Assembly: GCA_951213105.1 (NCBI GenBank)
Contig: OX578135.1
Location: forward strand, 160,757,250 to 160,821,249
Source: Amaurobius ferox
Lineage: Eukaryota; Arthropoda; Arachnida; Araneae; Amaurobiidae
Direction of reading: 5' to 3'
DNA: 64,000 bases
A model generated the notes under the pieces. It saw only the letters and a list, made by a program, of their open reading frames with translations, made no database searches and was not told the DNA's origin. Positions 33,688 through 46,064 of the stretch are shown here, piece by piece (positions within the stretch are counted from its first letter, which is position 1; each line of letters opens with the position of its first letter). Position numbers and translations under genes: made by a program.

Positions 33688-34519
33688 CACTTGGCGACAT
33701 TTGTCCAAAATGGCGCACAAACTCTGCATTTTTGCTTTTATACGGAATCAAATAGACAACACATGGCAACCTTTATATAGCGGTTACAAGTACAGTGTAA
33801 TACTTGGTGAAATTTTTCGAAAATAACATACAAAACTGGGCAGTTTTGTTTTTATATGGACAACTAGTAAAAAAAAATCCAGAATTTTCACAAAATTCCC
33901 TGACTTTTCCTTGACCATTCTAAAATTCCCTGACTTTTCCCGGTTTCCAGGTTGAGAGGCCACCCTGAGATGGCACAAAGAAACTCACAAGGTGGTTGGT
34001 GAGCATCAACAAGCAAGGGGTGAAGCCCCCTAATAAAGATAAAAATAGATTGTAAAATTATATTTTAAATTCAATTTAATTGTAGTCCTATATTTTTCTG
34101 TTCAAATTAATGAAAACCTGTTAAATATTGAAATGGACTGACAAAATCAACAAATCAGTATACAAACTATACAAACTATATTGTAATAACACAAACTATA
34201 CAAACTATATTGCAATACAAGAATGTATTAAAATAAAATTATAATTTATCCTATTGACATGGTTGCATTCCTATTGTTATTTTAATACTGGTTATTCAGA
34301 AAAAAAAGTCTTCATTTCATTAATTCGTTTGAAAAATAGTTTTTCTATGTAAAACAAACAATAATTATTAAAATTTTAGTCGATACAAACCAACTGCAAA
34401 ACGATACAAACAGATAAAAAATAAATACAAAATCTTGAACTTTATGAATATAGTATAATCGTAAATTTTTCAGATTAAAAGGATTTTATCCAGCAAGTTT
34501 CTAGTTGGAGATTTCTTAA

Positions 34520-35584
34520 CCCTTTCGCGACGAACGGCACGCCCAAGTGCCAGCTGCGAACTTGCATTCAAGGACGAACAGCACGCCCACGGGCCGGAGG
34601 AAATTTTACCCTAAAGGACAACTGGCACGTATTGGTGTTTCTACGTGGAACGTTTTAATTTGAATGTTTTTGTCTACTAGATGGCGTTAAATGCCCGTGG
34701 AAGCAACTTAAATGTATTTTGTAGATGTTTGACCTTAGCACAAGGAGAATCCAATGAATTATTTCTCCATTTGGAGCGGTGAAACACATGGTTCTGTAAA
34801 GTAAACAGAGCACTTCTCGTAGCATCAACAATTTTATAATTGAGTTCCGGGTCTCGTTCTGATTTTGTCTTTTATTGATTTCGTTGTTGAATTAGAGGAA
34901 TATAAGAGGTTTTTTTTTTTGAGTGGGTGGGGGAGGGGGGGGTAAAGGAATGTGCGGCAATGAAATGATTAGGTTATTTATGTTCTCATGGAAAGGAAGG
35001 CTAGGATTTCGTTAATATATCCCATCAAAAAGGTCCAGATATGGAATAAAAATATATAAATCGTCAGAATCGGAATGAGGCCATAAATGGAATTTCCTTG
35101 TGTATACTGGAAAGGACACGGGATTATCAAGCTCTGATGGTGGGTATGGAGAACGCGTTGTGAAAACATTTCTAAGTGAACTTTTAGGAAAAGGATATAC
35201 TTTGTATTTGGATAAATTTTTTACCTCTCCTGTACTTGCAAAGTATTTGTTGTCTAAGAATACGCATGTATGTGATACAGTTTTAAAAAATCAGAAGGAC
35301 ATGCCAAAGAATTATCCATCTGTACCTAAAACATATATACACTAAAATTTTTAATATTTTGATAAAAAAAAAATTGTATAAAAAATATACATCAAATAGA
35401 AAATAAGTATTTCCTTTCTTCCTGAAAAAAGTAGAATGCTGTGTTGAACGGGTGATTTTTAGTGAATTTTTTTCGAGAGTTAGACTTAGCGCAAAAAAAT
35501 AGCCGTCTTTTGGGCACATTTCGGAAACTAAGCGCTTCGTTCTTTGGGCCACGGTAATTTCGGAATGCCGCCATCCCGAAAGGG
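34520..35584 (+). mobile_element. piggyBac derivative with TTAA duplication
   Basis: The element starts CCCTTTCGCGACG and ends CGAAAGGG, and both sides carry TTAA (34516-34519 and 35585-35588), the signature of piggyBac. Near the left end GCACGCCCA occurs twice in 60 bp. The interior keeps a transposase piece at 35100-35345. At 1.06 kb it is an internal deletion derivative. Confidence 0.9.
35100..35345 (+). pseudogene. piggyBac transposase fragment (DDE_Tnp_1_7)
   Basis: The frame reads VYTGKDTG upstream, then GGYGERVVKTFLSELLGKGY, TLYLDKFFTSPVLAKYLL and CDTVLKNQKDMPK. This matches the piggyBac catalytic-core segment in which an Asp in the F-DNYYTS block is one of the three acidic residues (here LDKFFTS). 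It stops at 35345. The first Asp region and the C-terminal zinc finger are absent. Confidence 0.8.
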
Positions 35585-37497
35585 TTAAGGCATGAACTAG
35601 ACATGCAAACTTCACAGCATTTACATGCTAGGAAAGTACTCACTCAGTGCTTTATATGGAGTAATCAATTACCTATTCCCATTACAAAGGTGTAAGAGAT
35701 GTTAAAGGAGAAACCTTGCATTATACATTAGTAATCCCCTGAGCTATGACATAGAAGCCAGATAAACTGATGGCTTGCTCTCTTCCATGCATCTTGTTAA
35801 AGTCATTTTAAGTGTATGTTAAGTAATTGGTGTGCATTAACGAATTTGAACTATGCGTGTGTGATAAGTACTTATTGAAATAAAATAAGCAATATCATTA
35901 AGGAGCTCATGAAAAAACACCCAACACTAAACTTTGATTTAAGAATAAGTTTAAAATTGTACCGAGTAGAAAGCCTAAAACAGCACTTACATTACTTAAA
36001 CAAGAAAGGTCAATCATGCATAAAGCATTGATTATGAAACACATTCCAACTGAAATGCAATTTTATTTACATTTTAAGTTGCTTCAAAAATTGCTATCGA
36101 CAGAATTAATATTAAAACTTCATTGAAAAAGACAATGCTAGTTTAACAAAATGAACTTTATTCAAATGATGGTATTGAAAGTATAATTTGAAAAAGTGTT
36201 TATGATGCTTTTGCAGTTAATATTATGTCACAATTATAATATTTCATTATTATAGAAACTATATAGTTTGCTTATCTCTTACATTAGTGCTTCGAAATTG
36301 TTGCAACTATGACAAACCATTTCATTTTATAAATCGTCTACCTCTCTATGTAAAATCAATAAATATTTCATCCATAGCACTTATATTCCAGACTCCACAG
36401 ATAAATAACTTTGTGTGAAAAAAAATTCAGAAATTCTTATAAAACTCACCTTACTATTGCTTGATTTGTTTACATTCTGTATGCTATAGTTTAGTATTAA
36501 ATGCTTTGTTGAAATGTTATGATGGTTTTCAATGATGCAGCTTTTCCAAATTAATTAAGAATTCAAAATTTATAATTTTCTCCCTTCCCTTCAAAATTCT
36601 AAATTAATTCTAATTCTGATTGTGTTATCGTGTATTTTGGTAATTTATCTCTTATTAATGTTAATTTACTATCCCTTTCTAGCACTCCAATATTCTGAAT
36701 TGTGCACAATGTATCTGCAAACAATAAATATATCCCTCCAATCCTTTGCTAATTCACCAGTGTCCCCTATAAGTTTTTCTTTGAAGCCTCACTCTTTCCC
36801 TTTTGACCGGATACTTTACTCAACAAATAGACAAAAAAAAAAGTGGATCTTTTAAGTGCAAAAAGACCCTTTCTCAGCTTATCTTTCGACCATCTGTTTT
36901 TAGGATGCCTCACAGACATTTCTTTGATGAGTCATAACGTGGGTTCATTGTAGCTAAATTTTAAAGCAATTTCGCACCTCATGTTTTGGCGAAGCATTCT
37001 ATTTTTATTCACAGAGTATGCATAGGCGCTCTGTTTAATGCACAAGTTTTCACTCGTCAACATTGGAAGCTCTTGGGAAATGAAAATCTCAATGGCAGGG
37101 CATTCTATCCCTAGCATCTGTAGCAGACAGTCGCAAGTAGAAGACAATCTGCCACTACTTTAAGCCTAGTCTGCAAATTTCTGTTGAGGGGAGATAGTCA
37201 GTGAAATTATTCCTCACCATTGCTCATTCGCTGATTGTGGCAATTTTGCAATCATCAGGAGCCCACCTAGCTGAGTTGCCTATTCTATGGTCCGTTCAAA
37301 GATGTGGAGACTGCACTGTCCGACGTTCCACCTTTCTTTTCAATGTTTTTTCTGTCTCCTAGATTCAAGTGCTCAGTGCAAGCCTGTGTAAAATGGCGAT
37401 GTGATCCCATCCAGATTTCCTACCTGTTGTTAGCCTATGTGAAAACTGGCCGCTCACTTTCTTATAATAAGAGCAGCTGTGTTCAGTGTACATCGTT

Positions 37498-37783
37498 AGT
37501 CAATGTCATTTTTTTTCATTATGCATTTATTTATTCATAAGTGACCAGAGAGCCAGTTATGGCATATCAAAGTGATACGAATTTGGCAGTTTTAGTTTCA
37601 ATATTCTAAAAGAATTTTCTTGAAAATGCTTTGGTTAGCCAGTCAATGTAATTTTTTTTCATTATGCATTTATTTATTCATAAGTGACCAGAGAGCCAGT
37701 TATGGCATATCAAAGTGATACAAATTTGGCAGTTTTAGTTTCAATGTTCTAAAAGAATTTTCTTGAAAATGCTTTGGTTAGCC
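37498..37783. repeat. 143-bp perfect-length tandem duplication
   Basis: Two adjacent units (37498-37640 and 37641-37783) both start AGTCAATGT and end GCTTTGGTTAGCC-like. I count about three to five substitutions between them. A recent duplication inside the unassigned insertion that splits R1 copy 2. Confidence 0.92.
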
Positions 37784-38624
37784 GCAAGCTAACAAAGTGA
37801 ATGTTAATAAAGTCTTGAATATTTGTTACCCATTAATTGGAAGTTTGTTTATAACAATGGACTGAAAATCTGCTCTTCTTGTTATGTTTTGTTCTGAGAT
37901 GGTGCTGCCATCTAGGAAGTAACACCTCAAGTAAAATCTAAACACTAATGTTTTTGCAAATAATATGTTTCATTTATTGTTCTAATATTTTTGTGCATTA
38001 ATAATTTGAGTAGTTTAAATATTTTTATTCTAAATATTAATATTTGGTGGACAGCTTTCCAGGCAGACAGAACTCTGGTCTCTAGGCCAAAGAGGAATCT
38101 AAACCTGGAATTTAATTATTTTAAAATCTTAGTTAAAAGTTTTTGAATAATTGTTTTCCTTTAAAAATTAAGTACTAATGATTTGGAAGATGTTTTGAAG
38201 CTCTTAAGTTTAAAATGTTTGTTAATAATAAAAATTTAGTTTAGCAGAAATTTAATTGTAATTCATTTGTCTTGGTTGTGCTAATATTAATTTAGGTACT
38301 TAAAAGTAAGTGGAATTTTGGAATTTAATAAGTTGTTAGTATGTATTTTAAAAGGTAAACATCTAAGTAATGAGCACAAACCAAATGATCATAGAAAAAG
38401 AATAAGAAACTTTATCATTTAATCAGCTTATTGGAAACAATTTTGAAAGTTAAAAATAAAATATAATACACTATACAATCAGACGAATTAAAAATAATAA
38501 TAACTTTAGTTTAATCTGAAATAAATATATATAAATAATCAAATAAATTAAGGATGTCAAAAACAACATCAAAGTAGGAATAAAGAAGGTTAATGATCAT
38601 CTAAAATAAAAAATGTTGTAATTG

Positions 38625-40900
38625 CAGTGATGTGATTACAAAAAACTCTTTTGGATCAATTTTTGGAGCAGTAAATTTCTGAAATTGTAGCAGTTTGTAG
38701 CAGGCAATATTTCGAAAATGTAGCAGTTCGTAGCAGGTAATTATTCAAAATTGTAGCAGTTTGTAGCAAGAGATTTTTTGACATTTTAGCGGTTCAGTAC
38801 AAGGTATTTTTTATTTCAACAGTATGTGGTATTGATAACAAGTAAAGCCAAGACAATGAAGTTTTAAAAATCTAATTAACAGAATTTAAGTATAAACATT
38901 TAAAATTTTCAATTAACTTTTATTAATAAGCTAAAATAGCATATAAATTGCAATAATAAAAAACGCTTATTTTTTATAAAATTATTATATTTTTTTTAAT
39001 ACAAATTCTTTAATATAAAAACACTGCAATAAATAATTTTAGTAAAGATCTATAAAACATTTTAAAATTGCAATACATAATTTTTGAAAATATATAAAAA
39101 TATGATTAAAAAAATAATTTTACAGATCTAAATAAATTTTATTATATTAAATTATTAGAAAAAATCTCAAATATTAAAAAAAAAAATTTAAATTGGAATA
39201 AATAATTTTAAAACATATTTCAAAAAATTTAAATAAATAACTTAAGATCTAAAAATATTTTATTGCATTAAAATTTTAAAAAAAGATCTAACAAAATGAA
39301 AAAAATAATTGTAGGGGAAAAAATATAACATTTAAAAAAATATATAAAATAAATAATTTTAAGAAAGATCTACAAAATTAAAAACTTACAATAAATAATT
39401 TTTAAAAAGATCCAAAATAATTTAAGGGAAAATCTACAGAAATGCAAATCATTTAAAATATGTGATATTTTTCGAAAAGGATACTGGTTATTTATACTGT
39501 GCTAAAAAAAGAAATAATGCAAGAAAAAAAATAAAAATCATAAAACTAAAAATAAGCGTGATAATTTTTATAGCGTGATAAAAATAAATAGAAATAAATA
39601 AATAAGAGAGCGCTATTAATTATAAGACCTCCATTAAATCAAAACGGAAATTTTATAAGTTAATCAAGCTAAAACAAATAAATATGCTTAAAATTTTTAT
39701 TAAAATATTAAAAATTCAGTAAACTTCCATTAATACGGCGTGAAATTCCCAGAATTTTCCCTGTTGTCTGTATCAAAATTCTAGGTACTGCATACTGCTA
39801 TTTTAACACCAATTTCAAAAAATAACTTTAGATTTAATTGATACCCTGAATACATGTGTAAAAAAAACATTCAAATTAACTTGAAATGTTTTATGTTTGT
39901 ATACAATTTTGTTTGCATATACAGGACAACTTAAAAAATAAGGACCAGTCCGGACTTTGCCGATTCCAGAAGTTTCCGGATTATAGAATTTAGATAATTT
40001 TCTTATTTTCAAATTTTATAAGAAAATTTTTAAAAATATGTATCGTTGTTCCAAATGATCTAAATTATAGCATGTTACCCTTCATTTTAAAAGACTTGAA
40101 AAAATATTTCGATTGATACCAAGTTTGAAAATATACCCTTGGGAGGGGGGGGGGGGACTAGTTACTGCCACTACCAATGTAATGTTAATTGACTGATTTT
40201 GGGGAGAAAAATTTCCCCTATCCCTCACCCATAGATCCACCCCTGCTAGCTTTGCCTAAAGAATGTATAAATAATATTTAGAATACAGAATAGGCTACTA
40301 GTCACAAAGTAAAATTAAAATTTTTTTCATGCATAAATCTATGAAATTATTTTTCACGTTCAGTGATATAAATATTTTTAGTTGATTCTTTTTTTTTTTT
40401 GCTTGCTTGATTGCTTGCTTACCCCAGACATTTTACTAACCCCTGACCGGATACCTGGACTGTCCGGTGAAATCCCGGGTATATGGTATACATATCGAAG
40501 GGGAGTTTGTTTTTCTTTTCTCTATTCAATACAGCAGCCCCTATCACGTAACATGGTCAAGTACTCACTGACTCAAGACACAGAAAGAACTGGTTGTAGG
40601 GAGTAGTGCCATAGTCCAAATAAAACAACCCCACAGCTGATAAAAAATTAGAGCTGTCTTTAAAAAAAGAAATCTAATACTCTGATTTTGCGAGTAGAAT
40701 GCACTCTTCTGGGAAAATTTCTGAGTCAACACTTTTTTTCTGTTCCGAGAATTATGAAGAAGAATTACGTCTTGGGGTATTTTCATGAAATAGCGCAGTA
40801 TTGGCGCAAAATTAGTTAAAATTTGCTTTATGTATCAGAATGGTGCAGCCTACTTTAAATGGCACAGTTTGGCACAATTGACGCAGAAATCACATCATTG
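38625..40900. mobile_element. Second hAT-like element with 6-bp target duplication
   Basis: The left end CAGTGATGTGATTAC and the right end, inverted, CAATGATGTGATTTC are flanked by TAATTG (38619-38624 and 40901-40906). The left subterminal region repeats TGTAGCAG-type motifs (near 38693-38770) and the right end carries GGCGCAAAA and GGCACAATTGACGCAG. Both are shared with the element at 18424-23599. The interior is A+T-rich low-complexity sequence (38880-39700), a Tigger end fragment (about 39943-39993) and another CCACCCCTG end (about 40230). No transposase is visible. Confidence 0.75.
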
Positions 40901-41874
40901 TAATTGTGTTGGCAAAGAATTTAAAAACACAAAAAATACCGAGAAATGAAGAAGTTTTATGATGTATGCAACACTAAATATAAATTTAAACAATCTTTAA
41001 ACATCTATGGAAAAAAATGGAAGCCATATTTTATTTTGCACCGAGTCACGTGATCTCTTCATATATCGGTTCATATAATCTGGGTGCAATTGTTATTTAA
41101 AAACTACTCAACATATTTTACTGAAATTTTTTTTACCCATTTTATGTGATAATTTGAATATTTCCTATAATTTTCAAAGCAATTTGTGATTTTTAACTCC
41201 ACTTAAATGTTTGAAACATAACCCCATAGGGTTCAATATATTTCATTTTTTCAACCCGGGTTAAATCCAAAATTAATAAGGTGATATTATTCATTTTCAT
41301 TCCCAAACATCCCCAAAACCGTCTGAACAACATACTAAAATTTCATTTTGATAAAGTTATTTTTACGGAAGTTTAATATGTGAGAGGACAGACAGACTGA
41401 CCAGTCATAAACACTTTTCAACTATGTTGGAAAGTATTAACAACTGATCATACATTAAGTGCTTTGATGCAAGTACACACTAAATACTTATGGTGAATCA
41501 GTTCAAGTTGTAACAATAAACTACACTATTGATTCCATTTGCTTTTTTCCAGTTATACATGTGGGATAAGACAGGTTTTAATAAGTTGCATTATTTAGCA
41601 ATAGCCTATAATAGGCATCAAAAAATCAAATCATGTTCCATATTAGCATGTACTTAAAACAAATATTTCTACTGCTTATCAATTTCAGAAACAATTTGAC
41701 ATTGCAATTTTTTTTAAATATCACTCATACATCTGATGAAGGGAGGGGTAACCCAGATCTTGCATGTAAAATACATCCAATTGATATATATAGTAAATCA
41801 AAATATGAAATATATATAATAATAAAGAAAACAAAAATTATATATTAAACAGGCATCTAAAAAAATATTAATAC

Positions 41875-41981
41875 CTTTTAGAAAATTCTGCATCTTTACA
41901 CTCAGGAAGTTTCTCTTCTGCAGGTATTATGATGCAAGAAGGATAATTTGTAGATAATGACCCTTTCTCATTATCAACTTT
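41875..41981 (-). CDS. Mtmr14: MTMR14/EDTP-like phosphatase, exon B (107 nt)
   Basis: The minus-strand translation is KVDNEKGSLSTNYPSCIIIP, then AEEKLPECKDAEFSK, leaving AG. In vertebrate MTMR14 the matching stretch (asparagine-rich, then HYP-x-H/S-IV-x-L/P-EYE) follows the LFGRDY block. Here it follows LFEKDY of exon A. The acceptor is a T-rich tract ending TTTTTCAG and the donor is GTATTA. Entry phase 0 matches the 57-nt exon A, and exit phase 2 matches exon C. The acidic, lysine-rich second half is expected to be variable. Confidence 0.85.
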
Positions 41982-42329
41982 CTGAAAAATAAAAAAAACC
42001 ATAAACTTAATGGCATGGGGGGAAAAAGGTAAAATCAAGAAACATATGCTATTATAACAAGTTTCATATTATTTAATACTTTTAGTGCTATTTAGCACAC
42101 TGAATTATCTAGCATCGGTAATCACGTGGAATATTTTAGTTTTATTACCAGTAAATGATAGCATTTAAAATCATGTTCGGTAAAAAAAATTTTTTAAAGC
42201 ATTGCAAATATTTAAATTAAACAAATATCAAGTGAATTTAGAGGACAAAAAACATCTGGTCTCAAATCCAGTGACTATGTCCTTCAGAACATGAAAAACA
42301 AGCATGCGGTATATTGCTATTCAAATGAC

Positions 42330-42700
42330 TTTCTGTGTATTTTGACATCTACTTAATAAATATTCAAGTTTTAAACTCTGTTTCAGCACTCTGTATATTT
42401 CCTTCAGATTATCCTGGGATCTTTTGATTACAGGTATAGGCAGTACAGGTCCCATAGTACCCTACATTTCAATAACATCTGAAGAGAAGAAAATCTGTTC
42501 AGAGAAAAAAAAGCTTGAAATGAGTATTTTTTTTTTAAATCTGTTCTTGCACTTTTTATGTTCCTTTGACGAAGCTACAGCCCAAACTGCCAAATTTATC
42601 TAAATTAAACTTGAGATCCTTGTTCCTTTTGCCCTATTGTAATTATTTTTTAACAATTGCAGCAATACAACATTTGAAACATTTTAGAGCTTAAACTGTA
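42330..42700 (+). repeat. Dispersed repeat R5, copy 1
   Basis: This matches 49185-49520 in the same orientation. Shared blocks are AGCACTCTGTA near the start, GATCTTTTG-TT-CAGGTA, GGGCTACAG-CC-AACT-like, AATCCTTGTTCCTT and TTTAACAATTGCAGC. It is non-coding. The splice-like CAG motifs in it are not at host exons. Confidence 0.6.
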
Positions 42701-42984
42701 CAGTCATTACAGCTCATAATGTACAGTCATTATGTTGATTTTTAACAAACACTTTATAATGGGCAGGGATTATTCTAGAAATTTGTCAGTGGTAGAAAAT
42801 TTTATTGCAGATTCAGACACATGGTACACTTAGTTTATTGGGGAGCAGTAGCACCACCTTTTGCAACAAGTTAAGTGGCATCAGGTCTGAAATACCCATA
42901 AAAATATATGGTTGACCAAACTCTAAATTTTGGCAAGTGTGTTTGTGCTTAAAGAGAGTACCTGTAAATAAAATTTGCGCTTGA

Positions 42985-44120
42985 TTAATACAACCATATC
43001 CTTCTATTCTTTTGTTTCAGCCAATGATGAACTGCTTCTTTTACAGGGTATTCTTCTAATGAACTGCCTTCTATTGAAATTTTCATCAAAGCATCTAATG
43101 TGCTTTCCGATAACCTATTCCTCAACAGATTTTTTATTAGTTTCATTTGGGAAAAATGTCTTTCACTGTCAACAGAATGAAGTGGCATCACTCTAAAGCA
43201 TTGACACAGACTTACTAAATATGGAAATAATGTTCTGTAACTTGCATGTACACACATAAACTCAATGAATTCATGATGTCTTTTGTTATTATGGTGGTCT
43301 CGCATGTACAGCTTCAAGTCGCTCCATTCATGCCAAATCTTTTAGGCACAGTATACAAATTTCTTTCTCACCATAAACAAAAAGGGTACTTACGTATTAT
43401 CGCAACCATGACAAAACGTAATTGATGTATCGTCCAATAAAGGTCCCGATCGATTCCAAGGACAACATGCAACAAAGTGATCTGTATGAGGACCCACGTT
43501 CGAGCGGGCTCGAACTGGTTGGGGGACGTACGCACCGCTGGGACTGTGTCGTCAGACAGGCCGGCTTCGCCGGACCAAGTCACAGAGCATACTATACTCG
43601 CTTCTGGGACTCGCTTCTGGGTTTTTCTCAAGCAGTTCGACGTGGGTCCTCATACAGATCACTTGGCTGCATGTTGTCACGGTCCTTGCACCGTGCGACG
43701 GTCTCAGAAGCGAGTCTAGTATGCTCTGTGACTTGGTCCGGCGAAGCCGGCCTGTCTGACGACACAGTCCCAGCGGTGCGTACGTCCCCCAACCAGTTCG
43801 AGCCCGCTCGAACGTGGGTCCTCATACAGATCACTTTGTTGCATGTTGTCCTTGGAATCGATCGGGACCTTTATTGGACGATACATCAATTACGTTTTGT
43901 CATGGTTGCGATAATACGTAAGTACCACAAAAAGTTCACTTTGTGTCTCTGGAAGCTTGATAGGATCAAACACATTAAAACATATTAACACAAAAATTCT
44001 AAATTTTTGCCTATAAAGGAATCTATGGAAAAATCTTCCACAATAAAAAAAAGCCTGCAATTTCATTTTTAAAGTTATACCAGGCTTCGGGAAATCGGTA
44101 AAATCTAGCCCGTCCACCAA
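42985..44120 (-). pseudogene. hAT transposase C-terminal part with dimerisation domain
   Basis: The N-side segment (43935-44120) reads KAFFYCGRFFHRFLYRQ and FNVFDPIKLPETQSELF. After the palindrome, VYGEKE and then MHEWSDLKLYMRDH-like sequence follow in a shifted frame. The C-terminal block MPLHSVDSERHFSQMKLIKN, then LLRNRLSESTLDALMKISIE, is the classic hAT dimerisation domain (S-N/D-x-ER-x-FS ... K-x-RN-R-L ... LN/DALM). The catalytic N-terminal half is not recognised. Relatives are zinc finger protein 862-like hAT proteins. A palindromic insertion and at least one frameshift inactivate it. Confidence 0.85.
43385..43926. mobile_element. 542-bp palindromic (foldback) element with 8-bp target duplication
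   Basis: The left arm (43385 to about 43612) and right arm (about 43697-43926) are inverted copies that agree at nearly every base by eye. I see one substitution near the inner end (ACTATACTC versus ACTAGACTC). The outer ends are GGTACTTACGTATTATCGC. The flanks are ACAAAAAG on both sides (43377-43384 and 43927-43934). The roughly 85-base centre contains a third partial copy of the arm (GTGGGTCCTCATACAGATCA). Transcripts would fold into a long hairpin. It encodes no protein: the open frames across it are mirror images of each other. The superfamily is undecided, since the 8-bp duplication fits hAT, P or Merlin but the ends fit none clearly. Confidence 0.92.
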
Positions 44121-46064
44121 ATTTTTTCCCGTTCTAAGAATTTTTTTTTCACATTATATCCATTAACTTATGTGTTTAAATACATAGCACAGCAATAATA
44201 AATTAGAACCAACTGCCTCACGATAAAGTGCGATAACTGCATATTCATACACACCACCCCCACAGCGCTTAACCTCCGCAATCAAACTCACCGACGCAAC
44301 CCGGCAGAATTCTGATCTATGAGTGGGTGCAGAAGGGTAACAGATGTAATGAATCTCCCCTCTTTCCAATGTTTGGTAATTTGAAGGAATGGTAAATAAA
44401 TAATCATATAAATCCTCTTGTCCCTAAATAGTTTAAACCTCATTGACACTCTTTGGACTGAATAGATATTTCATACCTTAACTTCAGTTGTCAGACAACA
44501 GGAACAAATGCCATAAATGAATTGTAAACGTATTAGTTTTAAAATTGAAACCAAAGTGGGGAAGAAGAGAAAATACTTCTAGCTGAAACAAAAAGAATCC
44601 ATTCCAAACATTCAAATTTGTTACGTACTCCTGTCTATTACAGCAAATGAAAATTTTTTATAGTTTGGATTTTAAAGAGTTAAAAGGGGATAACGCTCTG
44701 CACAGATTTCAGTATAGGCCAGGGCAGGGCTCGAGTTTTCTACTGTTTCGGGTCGGGTTGAGTCTTAACGTCCGTTAAGACCTGGCCAAACATATTTATT
44801 CTGAATTTTTTTTCAATGGATTTAAATTGAATACATGAACTTTTTCTGTTTATTTCAGCTATGCAGAGATAAATGTTTAAGGAAACAAACTCAATTCTCT
44901 GCACAAAATTTTCGCAAATTTGTTTTTAACATATTTGAATACAAATCATTTCAGGCCTGTTGAGACGCAGTTATCTTCAGGCCGAGTTCATTCTACATTT
45001 ATAAATTTCTTCGGGCTTGGCCCGGGTTTAAGCATTGGTATTGTCGGTCGGGTGAAGACCCGAAATTTCGGCACATGTTGACCTCGAAAAGGAGAACAGA
45101 ACATGTCACTTCGATCGTGAGTGCGCTTTCACATTTTCGTTTGGTCATTGGATTCACTGGGTAGAGGATGAGGGGAGAGAAAATAACTCGAGTCTGTGGT
45201 TACAATGCAGATCTGACAGGCTCGCCGTTTATGGGAGGGGGGCGATTTGCAGGTAACCACATTTTAGTTATCATTCATAGCACAGTAAAAGGGAGGCTTT
45301 CGTCATAATTTTACGATGACAACAATTTGTTATTTATTTCTTTTACGGAATCTCTTATCTCAAGGCCGTCCTCGCCAAATTTTAACTGGCGACGAGAGGA
45401 TGGGCAATTTCCGGAAACCTGAGTTATACATACGCAAGTGATGGGCGGGACCCGCCCATGACCAAATAGTGGTGGGAGGCAATTTGGAGTGGTGGAAATG
45501 CCGCCCAGCGCCGCCCACTGTAGAATAATCACTGAATGGGTTAAGTTATTCAATAGGACACCTCAGAATTAAATAAGTTTTGCATTAACATTAAAGCATA
45601 ACTAAAACAAGATCAATCAAGCATAAAGCATTGATTATGAAACACTTTCCAACTGCAATGTAATTTTATTTAAATATCTTTAAAATGCGATACATTCAGT
45701 GGTGATATTTTTAAAATTATCACAATACTACAATAATTTATTTTACTTAAAAACTTAAAACCATGGAAGTAAAAGTACTTTCTAACTCCATGCTTAAAAC
45801 TTCATCGCAAAATGCAATATTTTAAAATCATTTGCTACTCTATGCAAAACCAATAAATGTTTCATTCACATCAGCTATATTCTAGACTCCAGAGCTAAAT
45901 AATTTTGCGTTAAAAAAATTCAGCAATTCTTATACAACTCATCTTACAGCTTGATGTATTTACACTCTGCAAACTTTAAAATTAGGCTTTGTTGTAGAAA
46001 TAATCAAAATTTGATGATCATTTAAACTAAAAAAATATTGTAATTGCGTTGGAACAGAATATAG

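Larger units (their letters stand above)
32031..33968. mobile_element. hAT-like MITE with GGTGGCC ends and 5-bp target duplication
   Basis: The left end is CAAGGTGGCCACTC and the right end, inverted, is CAGGGTGGCCTCTC. AGATG flanks both sides (32026-32030 and 33969-33973). AATTCCCTGACTTTTCC recurs near both ends (once left, twice right), as in a well known arthropod repeat type. A second element and a 172-bp tandem array occupy the middle. There is no transposase. Confidence 0.75.
36005..41445 (-). repeat. Dispersed repeat R1, copy 2, split by two insertions
   Basis: The R1 order is preserved over three pieces: 36005 to about 36540, then about 38585-38624, then 40901-41445. The first gap (about 36541-38584) is a 2.0-kb insertion with a possible AATGAT duplication at its borders and no recognised termini. 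The second (38625-40900) is a 6-bp-TSD hAT-like element. Compared with R1 copy 1, both joints fall in one continuous stretch (GATGATCATTTAAAATAAAA then ATTGGAATTGC). Confidence 0.72.
26054..41874 (-). other. MTMR14-like intron B-C, about 15.8 kb
   Basis: The donor is GTATTA next to 41875 and the acceptor is CTTAG next to 26053. The intron holds the R4 repeat, the well preserved Tigger, the nested hAT-like elements, the piggyBac derivative and the split R1 copy 2. In 26100-28540, 31350-32020, 33975-34510 and 35590-36000 I see only AT-rich sequence and small repeats. One is a direct repeat of GCTTCATTTCTGCATACTGT at about 27282-27352. Confidence 0.7.
42764..45534 (-). mobile_element. hAT element with 6-bp target duplication, hit by a palindrome
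   Basis: The left end CAGGGATTATTCTAGAAA and the right end, inverted, CAGTGATTATTCTACAGT are flanked by AATGGG (42758-42763 and 45535-45540). A hAT transposase remnant is on the minus strand (42985-44120), and a 542-bp palindromic element lies within it. The stretch 44160-45500 contains no recognised coding sequence. It includes GGTCGGGTTG/GGTCGGGTGAAGACCCGA blocks that may be parts of another insertion (about 44727-45070). Confidence 0.75.

Noticed and set aside
36932..37147. 71-codon minus-strand ORF (SSTCDCLLQMLGIECPAIEI) as a gene
   Set aside because: No known domain, no splice sites at its edges, and it lies in the insertion that splits R1 copy 2.
40225..40245. Isolated CCACCCCTG element end inside the second 6-bp-TSD element
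   Set aside because: It looks like a hAT right end but no matching left end was found nearby, so no element could be delimited.
43422..43988. 188-codon plus-strand ORF with an internal repeated peptide, the longest continuous ORF around there
   Set aside because: It lies across the palindrome. The opposite strand encodes the same peptides, so the open frame is a by-product of the inverted repeat and not a gene.
44727..45070. Separate hAT-like MITE starting CAGGGCTCGAG
   Set aside because: The opposite end (near 45065) does not form a convincing inverted repeat and no target duplication was found, so it was only mentioned within the enclosing hAT.
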